Numbered from the stretch's first letter, positions 32,300 to 44,405 are shown. The stretch: 64,000 nucleotides of DNA from Acipenser ruthenus (GCF_902713425.1 NC_081198.1:22613188-22677187), one strand, 5' to 3'. The notes: generated by a model from the letters alone, not told the origin. Translations and numbers: made by a program.

Positions 32300-32305
32300 A
32301 GAGTG

Positions 32306-32369
32306 TCAGATATTAAACTGATAAGAACAGATACTACACTTGATCTTAGCCAAAAGGCCGAGAAGCGAT
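32306..32369 (-). ncRNA. RNU2: U2 snRNA 5' fragment, nt 1-64
   Basis: Nt 1 at 32369; the exact match ends at A64, the last base of stem IIa, where the full-length 5' end of copy 5 begins. Confidence 0.94.
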
Positions 32370-32940
32370 GGCGACTTGGCCCTTGCCCGGGGCCCCCCAG
32401 CCCGGACGGCACAGGGGGATTCAAAGGTGGGTGCAAAATTCCAAGCACAAGCAGACCCCCAAAAAACGGGCTGCTGCTTCCAGAGGGGAAATGTGCAATT
32501 TAAGCAGGAGAAAACAAAACAAAGCAAAAACACACACATAACACCAAAAACAAAACATAAACTGGCGGAGTGCGTCTTACAAATAGTCATGCCAAGCTGC
32601 TATGCTGTGCAAGGTGCCTTGGGTAACTACAACTGTGCCTCGCTGGCTGGCTGGCTTGCTAAGAAGGTCCTGGCATAGGGACATGTTCCACCACACTTGT
32701 CTGGTTAGCTGCATGCTCCCAGGAAACAAACTGCTGCTGTCTACATCATCACCACATGTGAATAAAAGAAAGAAAGAAAGCAAGAAAGAAAGAGAAAGAA
32801 AGAGAGAAAGAAAGAAAGAGAAAGAAAGAAGTAAAACGGCGGGAAAACTTGCATCAACACTGGCACTCTCCCTCCAGCAGGGGTAGACAAAATGCTCACA
32901 GGAGAGATCCAGATCTGACTTTGACCAACGTTAGAGAAAG
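32370..32940 (-). promoter_or_regulatory. U2 spacer 10 with snRNA promoter
   Basis: PSE-like core at 32422-32434, purine tract at 32763-32831. It lies upstream of the U2 leader of the full-length copy 5. Confidence 0.75.
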
Positions 32941-33090
32941 GTGTGCACCGTTCCCGGAGGTACTGCAATACCGGGCCGATGCGTGGAGTGGACGGAGCAA
33001 GCCCCTGTTCCATCTCCCGATTCCAAAAATCAATTTAATATATGGTCCCCTGATAGGGGACGTATCAGATATTAAACTGATAAGAACAGA
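32941..33090 (-). ncRNA. RNU2: U2 snRNA 3' fragment, nt 39-188
   Basis: Ends at T39, directly after the position of GUAGUA, where the poly(A) tail of element A is joined. Sm site and 3' box are kept. Confidence 0.95.
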
Positions 33091-33282
33091 TTTTTTTTTT
33101 TTTTTTTTTTTTTTAATATTATTTATTTCACACAAACAAATATACAGAACATCCAATCAAACAAATTCACAAAAGAAAATACATGACAATATACAGAGTA
33201 TTCACCCCGCAAAATAAACTCTAAAATCCATCCCATACATAACCCATGTCACACCTAACCCCTTCTCTTATTTAAAATCTTA

Positions 33283-36200
33283 CTACAAATACACCAAACC
33301 CTTCCATTTTTCTTTTGCAGCATTAAACCCCCACCTTAACACATCCCTTTTTACCCTACCCCTCAAATCCCGACATACCTTATTCACCACCCCCAGTACT
33401 TTCCATTTCGTATTTGATTTAACTAAAACATTTCTTGCATCCCAGATACTCTGTTTCACTAAACTAATAACTAACCACAATAAAAACCCTATCTCCTTCT
33501 TTATCCCTTTATAATCCAATCCCTCCACCACAATACTATATGACAAAGCAAAATCTAACAAAATCAAATCAAACACCTCCTCTATTCGTGCCCAAACCCT
33601 TTTAACAAAAAAACAGTCCCAGAACACATGACTCAAAGTCTCTTCCACCCTACACTTGATTCTAGGACAGAACTTATTCTTTGTTAATTTGTGTCTATGT
33701 AAAATTTCCCTTACAGGTAACCTCCCGTGCACCACTAACCAATTTAAATCCTTTAACCTATTATCTAAACCTTTCGGCTGCACCCTTCCCCACACCTCTT
33801 TTGTGACCCCCCCAACCAACTCCAAACCCTCCCCCTCAATGAGATTATTATACAGAAGTTTGTGCTGTGTACATAATTTCTCCGTTTTACAAATTGGATG
33901 TTTCTTTAAAAAAACAACTGCACACTGATAGTGCTCTGGCAATACCTCTGCCTTTGGTCTATTATTCGACCAGACAACAATATTTCTCATAGTAAAAGAA
34001 AACCATAATGAAACAAAATACTGACATTTATGAAAAACCACTGGATTCAAAGCAATACATAAAGATGAAAAAAAACATACAGTCCAATTTAAGAGGGATG
34101 TTAGGAACATCCCTCCCCCCATCCTCCACCCTCCTATACATGATATCCCTCTTGATGTATTCATATTTCCCCCCAAACAAAATCAAAAACCATTTTAACC
34201 AAAATCTTTCTGAATTTATATGGTAAAGGAAAAATGTAAGATAAATACAATAAAAATGGAAGAACATCACTTTTTAGCACCAACACTTTCCCCAAAAAAG
34301 TTAACTTCCTACACTTCCATAATCCTATTTTCACCCTTAACCTTACCAATTTATCCGCCCAATTCTTAACCCCACTCCCCTTGTGATAGAAAGAAATCCC
34401 TAATAACTTTAACCCCTCAGTGCATAACTGTAAACCCCCTGGTACATCAGACCTATCCCTCCAGGCCCCAAGAAACATGACCGATGATTTATCCATGTTC
34501 AATTTTGATCCTGATGCTAAGGCAAACTGTGCAAGAACCTGAAGAACTCTTTCCAAACTTCTGTCTGATGTCAAAAAAAGAGTTGTGTCATCCGCATACT
34601 GCGAGATCTTAACAGAGACACCCCCACTCCCTGGTAACAACAACCCCTCAATCCCATCATCCACTCTCACCGCCTCCGCAAAAGGTTCCATATACAAAAC
34701 ATACAACAGAGGAGACAGTGGACACCCCTGCCTCACCCCTGAAACTTGTGAAATAAATTCCCCCAGATGCCCATTGATATTCACCCTACTACCCACCTCA
34801 GTGTACAAAATTTTTAACCACCTCAGAAACTTTTCCCCAAACCCAAAATGTGCCAAAACTCTAAACAAAAAACCCTGGTGCACCCGATCAAACGCCTTCT
34901 CCTGATCCAGGCTCACCAACATTAGAGGTACCCTCCTATCCTCAGCCCAACTAATTGCATCCCTTGTTAACATCAGATTCCAATGAACCGATCTACCCAC
35001 CACCCCACATGTCTGATCCTGACTTACAATTAACGGCATTGTTTGTTTTAACCTCTCAGTCATAACCTTTGTGATTATTTTATAATCCACCGTTAACAAA
35101 GTGACTGGTCTCCAGTTCCTCAGGTCCATCTCATCCCCTTTTTTAAACAATAAAGAAATCACACCATTCCTCATAGATTTTGACAACCTCCCTGTGCGAA
35201 AAACTTCCCCCACCACCATTAATAATACTGGCCCAATTACCTCCCAAAAAGTGACATAAAATTCTTTAGGGAGACCGTCTCCCCCTGGCGCTTTCCTATC
35301 TGCCATTTTATTAAGCGCACTTTCCAACTAAGCAACAGTGACCGGTCTCTCCAAACTCTCTCTCACCTCATCAGACACCCTGACATGCACTTTATCCAAA
35401 AAAGAGGCAGCAACATCCTCATTAACCTCTTTTTCTGAAAACAGTTCTTTATAAAAATTACTAGCACAGTCTAGCATGCCCTCTGTATCCACCACCGTGA
35501 CCCCATCTTTCCCCTTTAAACCCCTGATCACCCTCTTTTTTTGTTCACCCTTCACCTGTTTAAAAAAATATGAACTGCATGTCTCATGTTTTTCTAAAAA
35601 ATCCCCCTTACACCTAAACAAAAAAATACTCGCCCTTTTTTCCCACACCACCCTCATCTTATCCTTAAGTTCCCTTGCCTTGTCAAAATCAAAATTACCC
35701 CCTGTGTTTCCCCTTATATACACCCCCTCCAAATCCTTCTGTAACCCCAAAACCGCTCTCTGCTCCTTCCTCCTTCTATTCCTGCAGAATTGTTGAGTAA
35801 GTATCTTAATTTTTCCCTTTACCCCCTCCCACCAAACTAGAACAGAATCACAATAACACAACATTTCAACCCAACCCTTAAAATGAAATACAAAAAGCTC
35901 CCTAAACGCTTTATCTTCTAATACCTCACAATTAAATTTCCAAAACCCGCCACCAAACACCGGTGTTGTGAAACTAATACTACATTTTAAACTATCGTGA
36001 TCTAAAAACCATAATGGAGATGTATTGCAAAAACTAACAGACAACACATTTGAAACAAAAAAATAATCTAATCTACTTTTTGCCCCCCTTGAATTTCTCC
36101 ATGTGATCCCTTCCAACCCTGGATTACATTTTTTAAAACTATCCACCAAACTAAAAAGTACTATAATACCTTTTAACACCCCCACTGTATAATCGTGCAC

Positions 36201-36651
36201 ATTCCCCTTATCTAATGATACATTAAAATCCCCTCCCAAAACTATGTGTCTATTTGTCACAAGGAGATCCTTTATGGCAACAAAACAGTCCTTTCTAGAA
36301 ACCAAATCAGTAGGTGCATATACATTAATCAGTCTCAGCTTTTGACCTCTCCAGTTCACATCCACACACAGAATGCGCCCTGGTAGTACTGAAATGCATT
36401 GCACTACCTCCATCTCCTTGTCCTTTAATAACACCCCTACCCCAGATGAATGCACCCCCCCCACACTCCACCTTGGCTCCCCTCCCCCCCCAGTCTTTTG
36501 TATACAAAGCAATATCAGAAGCATCCCTTAAATGAACCTCTTGCAAAAAACAAAAAGAAAATGACAAAGAATTTAAATAAAGAAACACAGAAACTCGCTT
36601 ATTATAACCCCTCAAACCTCTTACATTCATAGAAATAAGAGATAAAGACAT
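33283..36651 (-). pseudogene. Element A ORF2, broken
   Basis: ATG at 36651. Endonuclease motifs (SMNVRG, FLQEVH, VNVYAP-type, GGDFNV, SRLDYF, LDHD), reverse transcriptase motifs (NWRPVTLL, LVSLDQEKAFDRV, SGVRQGCPLSPLLY, YADD) and the C-terminal knuckle (CPRIKC...HVFWDC) are all present but in several frames. There is an in-frame TAG at 35328-35330, a frameshift between 36325 and 36524, and at least two frameshifts in 34060-34180. The YADD box and sequence place it with element C rather than family 1. Confidence 0.86.
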
Positions 36652-36755
36652 AATGCACTAAAAAAGAAATGAAAAACAAAAAAAAATAAACCATCATTCA
36701 CAAGTGAGAAAACCACAAAAAAACCCTCAAACCATTAGTCCCAAAAAGTCTAGCC

Positions 36756-38084
36756 CTAGAAAGGGCCCATACCTTCTGTATCCACATAACTCTCATTTTG
36801 CTCCTCTGGTAACCCCATGCCTGAGTCATAAGGACCTGGACTCACTGGTGAAAGACATAAGACTGCCGACTGCAGCACCTCTTCCTCCAAACCAGTGTCC
36901 GGTATCATGGAAGATGATGAAGAAACCGATCCAAATACCTCCTCTGCAGTCCCTGACTCCACTAAACTTAACTGCTGGGAAGAAACAGCCTCTAAGTCCT
37001 TTGGTACCTCCATGCGCTGCACGCCCACTATCTTCTTTGGAGTCCCCTCTAAACCAGCAGACGCTGTCTCATTTTCCACTTCTTTGTTCCTCTTCCTCCC
37101 CTTTCCCCTTCCTTTTCCTTTTCCCTGAACCAAAATCTGCTCCGTCGTATCAGTCACGCCATCAGGGGTATCTCCCCACGACACCCCTTCCATTTCTTCT
37201 TCACCACCTTTTACCTTATCACCTTCTGCTGCCCCTCCGTCAGGCACAGCAATATGCCTCATCTCCTTCAACACTTTTTCAATTGGAGGCATGTCATCCA
37301 CCACTTCCAAGCCATCTGTCTCACGGCCCCATGCAACATCAGCATATGTCTGCTTCTGTTTAGGACAATTTTTAAACAAATGCCCTTCTTCTCCACAGAC
37401 ATTACAGCTCTTATTTTTCTGATAGTCTTTTGAAACATGTCCCAGTTCTCCACAGTTCCTGCATCTCTCTTGTGTACACCCGACCTCTATATGGCCAAAA
37501 CTGGAACATTTTCTGCAGAACAGGGGCTGCCGTGAATAAAACAGATAACCCCTATCTGCTCCAATAAAGAAATTTGCGGGGGGATGACGGAACCCATCAT
37601 ACCCTCCCTCCTCTTGCCGAAGCAGCACCTGAAACTGTCTCTTCCCGTTCCAAATTTTAAAGCCGTCTCTAAGTAATTTTGCCCCGGAAATCACATCCAC
37701 ATACCTGGACAGGAAAGCACTTATGGCTAAATCCGACACGTACGGATTGTACATATGTACTGTTATAATCCGGAAATTTGTTTTAGCCAAGGACTCCACG
37801 GAAAAAAATGATAAAGGCTCTTGATCCTCTTTAGCATTACAAGTATCAAGAAGATACTGAAAGGCTTGTGCGCTATGCAAAGTGACGTCCAAAAATTTAG
37901 ATGTTCCATTCCTTTGTAAACAAAAGATTTCTTCCGGCTCAAAATTCAAAACTCCCAGCAATACTTCTCGAATAAATTGTTCTCTATCCCGCATCTCCTC
38001 CTCCGCTCTTCCCTTCCACAAAAATCTCGCAGTATTCCTAAGCCCAGCCCGACCAGCTGACTTAAATGGATTGTTGTAGGCCAT
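36756..38084 (-). CDS. Element A ORF1, CCHC protein (442 aa, intact)
   Basis: I take the ATG at 38084 (MAYNNPFKSAGRAGLRN); the frame extends three codons further upstream from a GTG, which is not a likely start. Knuckles lie at residues 190-203, 208-221 and 227-240. The second has Tyr in place of the last Cys (SKDY), so it may not bind zinc well. The C-terminal half is acidic with a basic patch (KGRGKGRKRNK). The region before the knuckles (NFFIGADRGYLFY, RQPLFCRKC) resembles Tx1-type ORF1, often annotated in fish as ZCCHC3-like. ORF2 starts 104 nt downstream. Confidence 0.87.
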   Translation of the reverse strand: MAYNNPFKSAGRAGLRNTARFLWKGRAEEEMRDREQFIREVLLGVLNFEPEEIFCLQRNGTSKFLDVTLHSAQAFQYLLDTCNAKEDQEPLSFFSVESLAKTNFRIITVHMYNPYVSDLAISAFLSRYVDVISGAKLLRDGFKIWNGKRQFQVLLRQEEGGYDGFRHPPANFFIGADRGYLFYSRQPLFCRKCSSFGHIEVGCTQERCRNCGELGHVSKDYQKNKSCNVCGEEGHLFKNCPKQKQTYADVAWGRETDGLEVVDDMPPIEKVLKEMRHIAVPDGGAAEGDKVKGGEEEMEGVSWGDTPDGVTDTTEQILVQGKGKGRGKGRKRNKEVENETASAGLEGTPKKIVGVQRMEVPKDLEAVSSQQLSLVESGTAEEVFGSVSSSSSMIPDTGLEEEVLQSAVLCLSPVSPGPYDSGMGLPEEQNESYVDTEGMGPF

Positions 38085-38139
38085 CCTGCACACCGCCTTC
38101 TCTTTCTCCTAGTGAACAAATGCTGCGGTCATGCCACAC

Positions 38140-38173
38140 ACACTTGATCTAAGCCAAGAGGCCAAGAAGCGAT
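38140..38173 (-). ncRNA. RNU2: U2 snRNA 5' fragment, nt 1-34
   Basis: Nt 1 at 38173. It carries several changes from consensus, including T16C, C10T and a change in CTAAG. Element A begins after GTGT. Confidence 0.88.
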
Positions 38174-38749
38174 GGCGACTTGGCCCTTGCCCGGGGCCCC
38201 CCAGGTGGGTGCAAAATTTCAAGCACAAGCAGACCCCAAAAAATCGGGCTGCTGCTTCCAGAGGGGAAATGTGCAATTTAAGCAGGAGAAAACAAAACAA
38301 AGCAAAAACACACACATAACACCAAAAACAAAACAAACTGGCGGAGTGCGTCTTACAAATAGTCATGCCAAGCTGCTATGCTGTGCAAGGTGCCTTGGGT
38401 AACTACAACTGTGCCTCGCTGGCTGGCTGGCTGGCTGGCTGGCTAAGGACCTGGCATAGGGACATGTTCCACCACACTTGTCTGGTTAGCTGCATGCTCC
38501 CAGGAAACAAACTGCTGCTGTCTACATTATCACCTCATGTGAATAAAAGAAAGAAAGACAGCAAGAAAGAAAGAGAGAAAGAAAGAGAGAAAGAAAGAGA
38601 GAAAGAGAGAAAGAAAGAAAGAGAGAAAGAAAAAAAGAATTAAAACGGCGGGAAAACTTGCATCAACACTGGCACTCTCCCTCCAGCAGGGGTAGACAAA
38701 ATGCTCACAGGAGAGATCCAGATCTGACTTTGACCAACGTTAGAGAAAG
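38174..38749 (-). promoter_or_regulatory. U2 spacer 11, promoter with a 26-bp deletion
   Basis: Compared with all other spacers, 26 bp are missing after 38203, between cccccag and gtgggtgc, which removes the 3' half of the PSE-like element. Transcription of the U2 leader of element A is probably impaired. Purine tract at 38545-38640. Confidence 0.75.
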
Positions 38750-38899
38750 GTGTGCACCGTTCCCGGAGGTACTGCAATACCGGGCCGATGCGTGGAGTGG
38801 ACGGAGCAAGCCCCTGTTCCATCTCCCGATTCCAAAAATCAATTTAATATATGGTCCCCTGATAGGGGACGTATCAGATATTAAACTGATAAGAACAGA
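38750..38899 (-). ncRNA. RNU2: U2 snRNA 3' fragment, nt 39-188
   Basis: Consensus 3' part, joined at T39 to the poly(A) tail of element B. Confidence 0.95.
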
Positions 38900-39207
38900 T
38901 TTTTTTTTTTTTATTAATGGAAAAAAATACACATACAAACATAACTCACAAAACACACTTAAACATCACACATTACAATACAAAAATAACTATAACCACT
39001 TATATACAACAAACTCATGAACAGAACCAACACATTACAATCCACTTATAAAAAAACACATTACATATCACATTACATCTCTCCCATATATGCAACAAAT
39101 ACAAAACATAATCACGCATACAATTCCATTTTTGAAACCTTTCTACAGGATAACATGTGCCCCTAACAATATGCCTATCCTACTTCTAATAAACAAGCAG
39201 CAAGATC

Positions 39208-42200
39208 TCATCCCACGCCAGTAGCCCACAGATCTCCACGTCTCCATTCCTCAAGCCTCCATCTTCTCTTCGCCTCTTGTCGGCCAAGTCGCAAAGCGTC
39301 CTTTAGGACATAGTTCTCCATCTGACTTAGTCCCATTTCAAGAACAGCCTGGGCAGGCAGGCTCACGCCCTTCACCACCAAACAGTTCCTTGCCTTCCAA
39401 ATTGCATCACACAGACAGCGTATTAGGACCCACAGCATGCCCCACTGCACTTTGCTCAGTTTCTCTTGGTCTTTCTTCGGGCTCCCATACAGCACACGCT
39501 GCCTATGTATGGGCAGCTGTCCCCGGAACAAATCCAGGACGGAGCCTGCCTCACTCCACACCTTCCTCGCCTCCAGACATCCCCAGAGAACGTGACCGAC
39601 CGTTTCTTCCTCTCCACACTTCTCTCTCGGGCATCTGGGTGACCTCCCCAGATTACATGCATGCATCACCGCTCGAACTGGCAATACATCGTGGGCTACC
39701 AACCAAGACAGATCTCGATGCTCGTTCATCAGGGCAGGATGGCTCGCGTTCTGCCACACTTCTGGCGTCTCGTCTAATACAAGGCCATGAACCGGACACA
39801 TATCCCCATTACCCTGCAGAAAGTTAAACAGAGATTTACCATTAGCCACAATTTCAGCCTTACATCCTTCCAGCCCCTTGGACATCACAAATCTTTTAAA
39901 TAACGCATAATGATAGGGCAGATCAAAGGCTGTTGGCACAGACAAAGGCACGGACATCAACTTTAACTTCCTCAAATAGGAACTAATATAGAATCTCACA
40001 AAGCAGGCCCCTTTTGACACACCATTCAGACACATCGCAAAATGCAATGCACAAAACTTTGACATTAAAAACGTCTGGACATCTGGCAACCCTTTCCCCC
40101 CTTTAATTTATCCTTCCCCACCACACTCCTCCTCACTCTCTCCCATTTCCCCTGCCAAAAAAAACGAAACACAGCTCTGTTTAGCAGCGTTACCACATTC
40201 CTAGATGGTGGGAACACGACCGCCACATACAACAACAGTGGCAATATTACCCCCTTTACCACCATCACCCTCCCCTCCATCGTAAGCCTCCTCAGCCTCC
40301 AAAACCCTAGCTTTTTATTGACCCTACTTCCCACCTCCTCCCAGTTCTTACCCCCTGATCCATTAGCATCAAATTTCACCCCCAGAATCTTAATGCAGTC
40401 TTCCTTAACTTTTAATTTTATACTACCCCTCCCGTCCCATTTCCCATAGAACATTGCCTCTGATTTCTCCTGGTTCAGTTTAGACCCAGACGCACGACAA
40501 AAAACATCAGCTTTCTCCAAAGTCCTCTGAATGGACAACTCATCCCGACAGAGGACATTGACATCATCCATATACAAGACACATTTAACCTCCTGCCCCC
40601 CACTCCCAGGAATAGTTAACCCTTTATACACTGGGTCCCTTCTCAAAGCTTGTGCCAGCGGCTCCATACAACAGATAAACAGGAGCGGAGATAACGGACA
40701 GCATTGACGGACGCCACATCCCACACTAACTGGATTTGACAGACACCCATTTACCAATACCCTGCTATACACACCCTTATATAACAGGCCCACCCAGTCT
40801 AAAAACCTCTTTGCAAACCCCATTTTTCGCAGAACACCAAACATGAACTGATGCGAGACCCGATCATACGCCTTTTCAAGATCTAAATTTAGTACACATA
40901 ATCGAATTCCCCTGTCTCTCGCATAACAGATGACATCTCTCATCAATACCAGGCTGTCCGTGATCTTCCTACCTGGAACGGCACAAGTTTGATCCGGGTG
41001 GATAACATCCCCCAGCACATCCCTCATACGTTGAGCCAACAATTTACTGAACAATTTAAAATCCTGGTTCAACAATGTAATTGGCCGCCAATTTTTCAGC
41101 TCAGCCTTATCCCCCTTTTTAAAAATCAATGTAATAATGCCCTCTCTAAATGAAGGTGGAAACTCCCCTCCCTCCTCCCCACACTCCCGAAACAAGGCCA
41201 ACAGATCTGGTGCCACTAACTCCCAAAACTTTAAATAGAACTCCACAGGGAGCCCATCCCCCCCCCGGTGTCTTGCCCAGCCTCACCCCCCTGACCACCT
41301 CATCTAACTCTTCCCTCGTAAACTCTTTGTCCAACTGCCCTCCATCCCCCACCTCCCGCTCCAAATGTCCTAACACCTCCTCCATAGCCCCCATTTCAAT
41401 TTCTTTCCTTACATAAAGGCCCCCATAAAACTCCTCCACCACCCTCAACAGCCCCTCTGTAGTCTTAACTAAAGCCCCATCCCTCCCTTTCATAGAGTCT
41501 ATAAATTTCCTCCCATCCAGCACCTTTTTAAAAAAATACCGACTACACTTTTCATTTTCCTCTAAATGCTTCTCTCTGCTTTTAAATAAGAGCCCCTTCA
41601 CCCTCCTCTCTACCACCCCCTTCAGTCTCTTTTTCACTTCCCTGATCTCTTCACTAAAGTCCAGCCCTGCATTGTACAATTTAGTTAAACTCTCCAGCTC
41701 CTTGAACAAAACCTTCTCCTGCCTTCTCTCCCTCTCTGCCTTCCTCCTCCCCGCCCAAATAAAGAAATGTTTCGTTTTCTCCTTCACCAGATCCCACCAC
41801 TCTGCCTGGGACCCACAAAGGTCCTTTAAGGACAACCACTGGCCATACCGCTCTCTAAATACCTCACACACCCAATCATCCTCCAACAACTCGCAATTTA
41901 ACTTCCACACACCCCTCCCTACATCCACACAACCTGTAAGGTCAAAAGCAGCTTTCAGCGCACAGTGGTCAGAGAAAAACATTGGCACCAGCACACACTC
42001 CTCGCACTCCACCCTCTGTGAGACAAACACAAAATCAATCCTGGACGCCTGGGTTCCATCCCCTTTCACCCAAGTGAAACCTCTTTCCCCCACATTGTTC
42101 ACTTTAAAACAGTCCACTAGTCGAAAGTCCTCCACTATTTCTTTTAGCATTTTACAAGATTTATCCAGCTTGAACCCCTTCTTTATCTCTCACCTATCCT

Positions 42201-42690
42201 CCATTGTTAACCCACAATTAAAATCCCCTGCTACAATAACCGGCCTGCTCCTCACTAATTTAACCCTTAAATCTTCAAATAAACTAGCCCTCCCCTCCAC
42301 CTCTGGCGGAGCATACACATTAATTAAGCTAAAACTTTTCCCAAAATATTCCCCCTCCACCTCCAGCACCCTACCTTTTTCAATCACTCTATGATCTTTA
42401 ATCATAACCCCCTTATTTTTAATCAAAATTGCTACCCCATCTGATTTATTTTCATTTGATCCGGACCACACAGATGGCCCATAACCCCACCTCCCCTCAT
42501 AAGTACTATAGTCCTCCAACCCAGGGATACCACACTCTTGCAAACACAAACTATCACACTGTATCCCACTCAAATATGACAACACCAACGTACACCTATC
42601 ACGACTTTTAATACTCCTAACATTTATAGTAACCACACTCAGAGCCATTGCAAAACAAGCTAACAGCCATACACATACAGAATCCTGCAT
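39208..42690 (-). pseudogene. Element B ORF2, broken
   Basis: ATG at 42690. Endonuclease motifs: TINVRSI, LQECG, VYAPP, AGDFNC, SRIDFVF, FSDHCAL. Reverse transcriptase: NWRPITLLNQDF, LDLEKAYDRV, CGVRQCCPLSPLLF and YMDD; knuckle CPREKC...HVLWGC. Breaks: an in-frame TGA at 42190-42192, a frameshift near 41250 in a C-run, and another near 40075. The hydrophobic N-terminus (VWLLACFAMALSVV) parallels that of family 1 ORF2. The start overlaps the ORF1 stop as TGATG. Confidence 0.86.
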
Positions 42691-44091
42691 CAGGATATTT
42701 TTAAAAGGGGCTCCTCCCCCTCCCCCTCCTGGCCAGTTACCACAAATTCCTCCCTCATACTTACCTCACCCGAGGAAAACACTACGACCCCCTCCAGATC
42801 CAGGAACGGCTCTCCCCCATTCTTCTCCGCACCACCATCTCCTCTATAGTCACCCCTAGAGGAAACGATTGAACTGGGGGATGAAAAAAACTCCTGTCCT
42901 ATTCCCCCACTTCCCTGCTTCTTTTTCTTCTTCCCCTTCTTCCTCCCCTCCACCCTCACAAACCCATCCCCCTCCTCACTATGTAACTTCCTTTTCCCTG
43001 GAGTCCACTCTTGATCCATATCCTCTGAGTTACCATCCTCCTCCTCCTCCCGTCCTGTTCCCTCAACACTAGCCTCATCCCGCTCCCGCTTTGCACACGG
43101 AATACCGCCCCCTCCATCATCCTCCACAGAGCTTACCACCCCACTCCCCCTATACACCTCCTCCCTGCTCCTTCCACTGGACCCCTCCCCTGGGTCCTCA
43201 CTCTCCTCCTCTGATGGGGACACCATCAAATCTTCCTCCAGAACAGATCCCTGCTGATCACTTCCCCCCTCCCCCTGTGCCTCCCCCTCCCTCCCCTCCT
43301 CCCTCACCTCTCCTCTATTCTCCTCCCTCTCACCCCCCTTCTCCTGCTGCTCACTTCCCCCTTTCTGCCTCCCCTCACCCTCCTCCTCCTCCTTCTCCTC
43401 CTCACTCTCTTCTCCCTCCTCATACCTCTTAGCCCTATTGGCAAAGGATCTAGGACAATTCATGAAAAAGTGTGTCTCACTCCCACACAGATTACACTTC
43501 CTCTGAACTTCACATTCCCTAGCCATGTGCCCCTCCTCTTTACACACATTACACACCACTCTCTTACACACCACCGCTAAGTGCCCCACACCTCCACACT
43601 TCCGACACACCTTAGGCTGGCCGAAGTAATGCACATACCCCCTGTCAGCACCAAGTGCAATGTCAGAAGGTATGTGCAGAAACCCATCATATGTCCCTAA
43701 GCCTCTCCACAGCTCACACACCACCCTCCATGCCCCAGTCCACACCCCATCATCATCCCTTCACATGGCAATACCTCCTCAACCAAGTGCACACGTCCTG
43801 TCCCTTCACCATCTCTGAGCCCATTCTCACAATCACAACCCTTCGTGCATTATTTGTCAGTTTCTCCAAACTCAACTTCTTAATCAGATCATGTCCCCTT
43901 AGGTTATGAAACCTGCTCACACACTCCATCATACCCGCTTCAGACATAAAACTTACATCCCATTGGCCTCCTTTCCCTGTCGTAATAATACAGTTTAAAT
44001 CAATAGGCCTAAACCCCAACACCTTCTGTACAACCCCTCTGGAAAACTCAAGCCTATTCAAAAACAACTTCTCCTCCCCCTGTCGACTCAT
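42690..44091 (-). pseudogene. Element B ORF1, CCHC protein, one frameshift
   Basis: ATG at 44091 (MSRQGEEKLFLNRLEFSR). The N-terminal part (to 43753) and the part with the three knuckles (CRKCGGVGH, CNVCKEEGH, CNLCGSETH; from about 43745) lie in different frames, so there is one frameshift near 43750. A long Glu/Gly/Lys-rich tail follows. It is similar to ORF1 of element D. The stop TGA shares its last base with the ATG of ORF2 at 42690. Confidence 0.86.
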
Positions 44092-44330
44092 TTATAGAGA
44101 ACCTAACACAATTTAAACGGCGTCCCCCAACCCTTGGACCCACCATTCCAAAAAATTAAGAAGCAATAGAAATATTGTAAAAAACACCCAAAAAGGCAAA
44201 AGAAAATACTTAACTAGAAAGCAGATAAGGTGCCCTCAAAGGGTCCCCCTTACCTGCTAAGCAAAACTGGCTCCTGGTCTTCCCTCCTTCGTCCACCACC
44301 TCAGCTACCAGCAACCAATATTGCCACCGT

Positions 44331-44405
44331 TTACCGTTACCGTTACCGTTACCGTTACCGTACCCGTACCGTACCGTACCGTACCGTACCTTACCTTACC
44401 TTACC
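44331..44405 (-). repeat. Pentamer/hexamer repeat in the 5' UTR of element B
   Basis: Tandem TTACCG, GTACC and TTACC units on the + strand; counterpart of 1111-1165 in element D, but longer and with extra ACCGTT units. Confidence 0.8.

Larger units (their letters stand above)
21689..32305 (-). mobile_element. Keno-like LINE family 1, copy 5 (full length, holding an L2 LINE)
   Basis: Full-length element: 5' UTR (31574-32305, about 730 nt), ORF1, a 172-nt gap, intact ORF2, and 3' UTR (21689-22341) with the hairpin at 22235-22271. U2 flanks (resume nt 54, upstream to nt 64) give an 11-nt duplication. ORF1 is cut by an antisense L2 LINE (26207-30042); without it the element would be about 6.8 kb. 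The 5' UTR has two diverged tandem copies of a segment of about 129 bp (from 32091 and from 32220). Confidence 0.88.
33091..38139 (-). mobile_element. Tx1-clade LINE, element A (full length, site B)
   Basis: A 5.0-kb LINE with a 24-nt poly(A) tail (T run at 33091-33114), 3' UTR (33115-33282), broken ORF2, intact ORF1 and a 5' UTR of only 55 nt. It sits between U2 nt 34 and nt 39, so nt 35-38 are missing and there is no target duplication. The 5' end reads GTGTGGCATGACCGCAG, similar to C and partly to B and D. It is related to element C and distinct from family 1. Confidence 0.87.

Noticed and set aside
4836-38140. Shared 8-mer GTCATGCC in the U2 spacer, the family 1 hairpin and the 5' ends of A and C
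   Set aside because: It is short and the neighbouring bases differ. Chance or a common origin cannot be told apart, so I make no claim.
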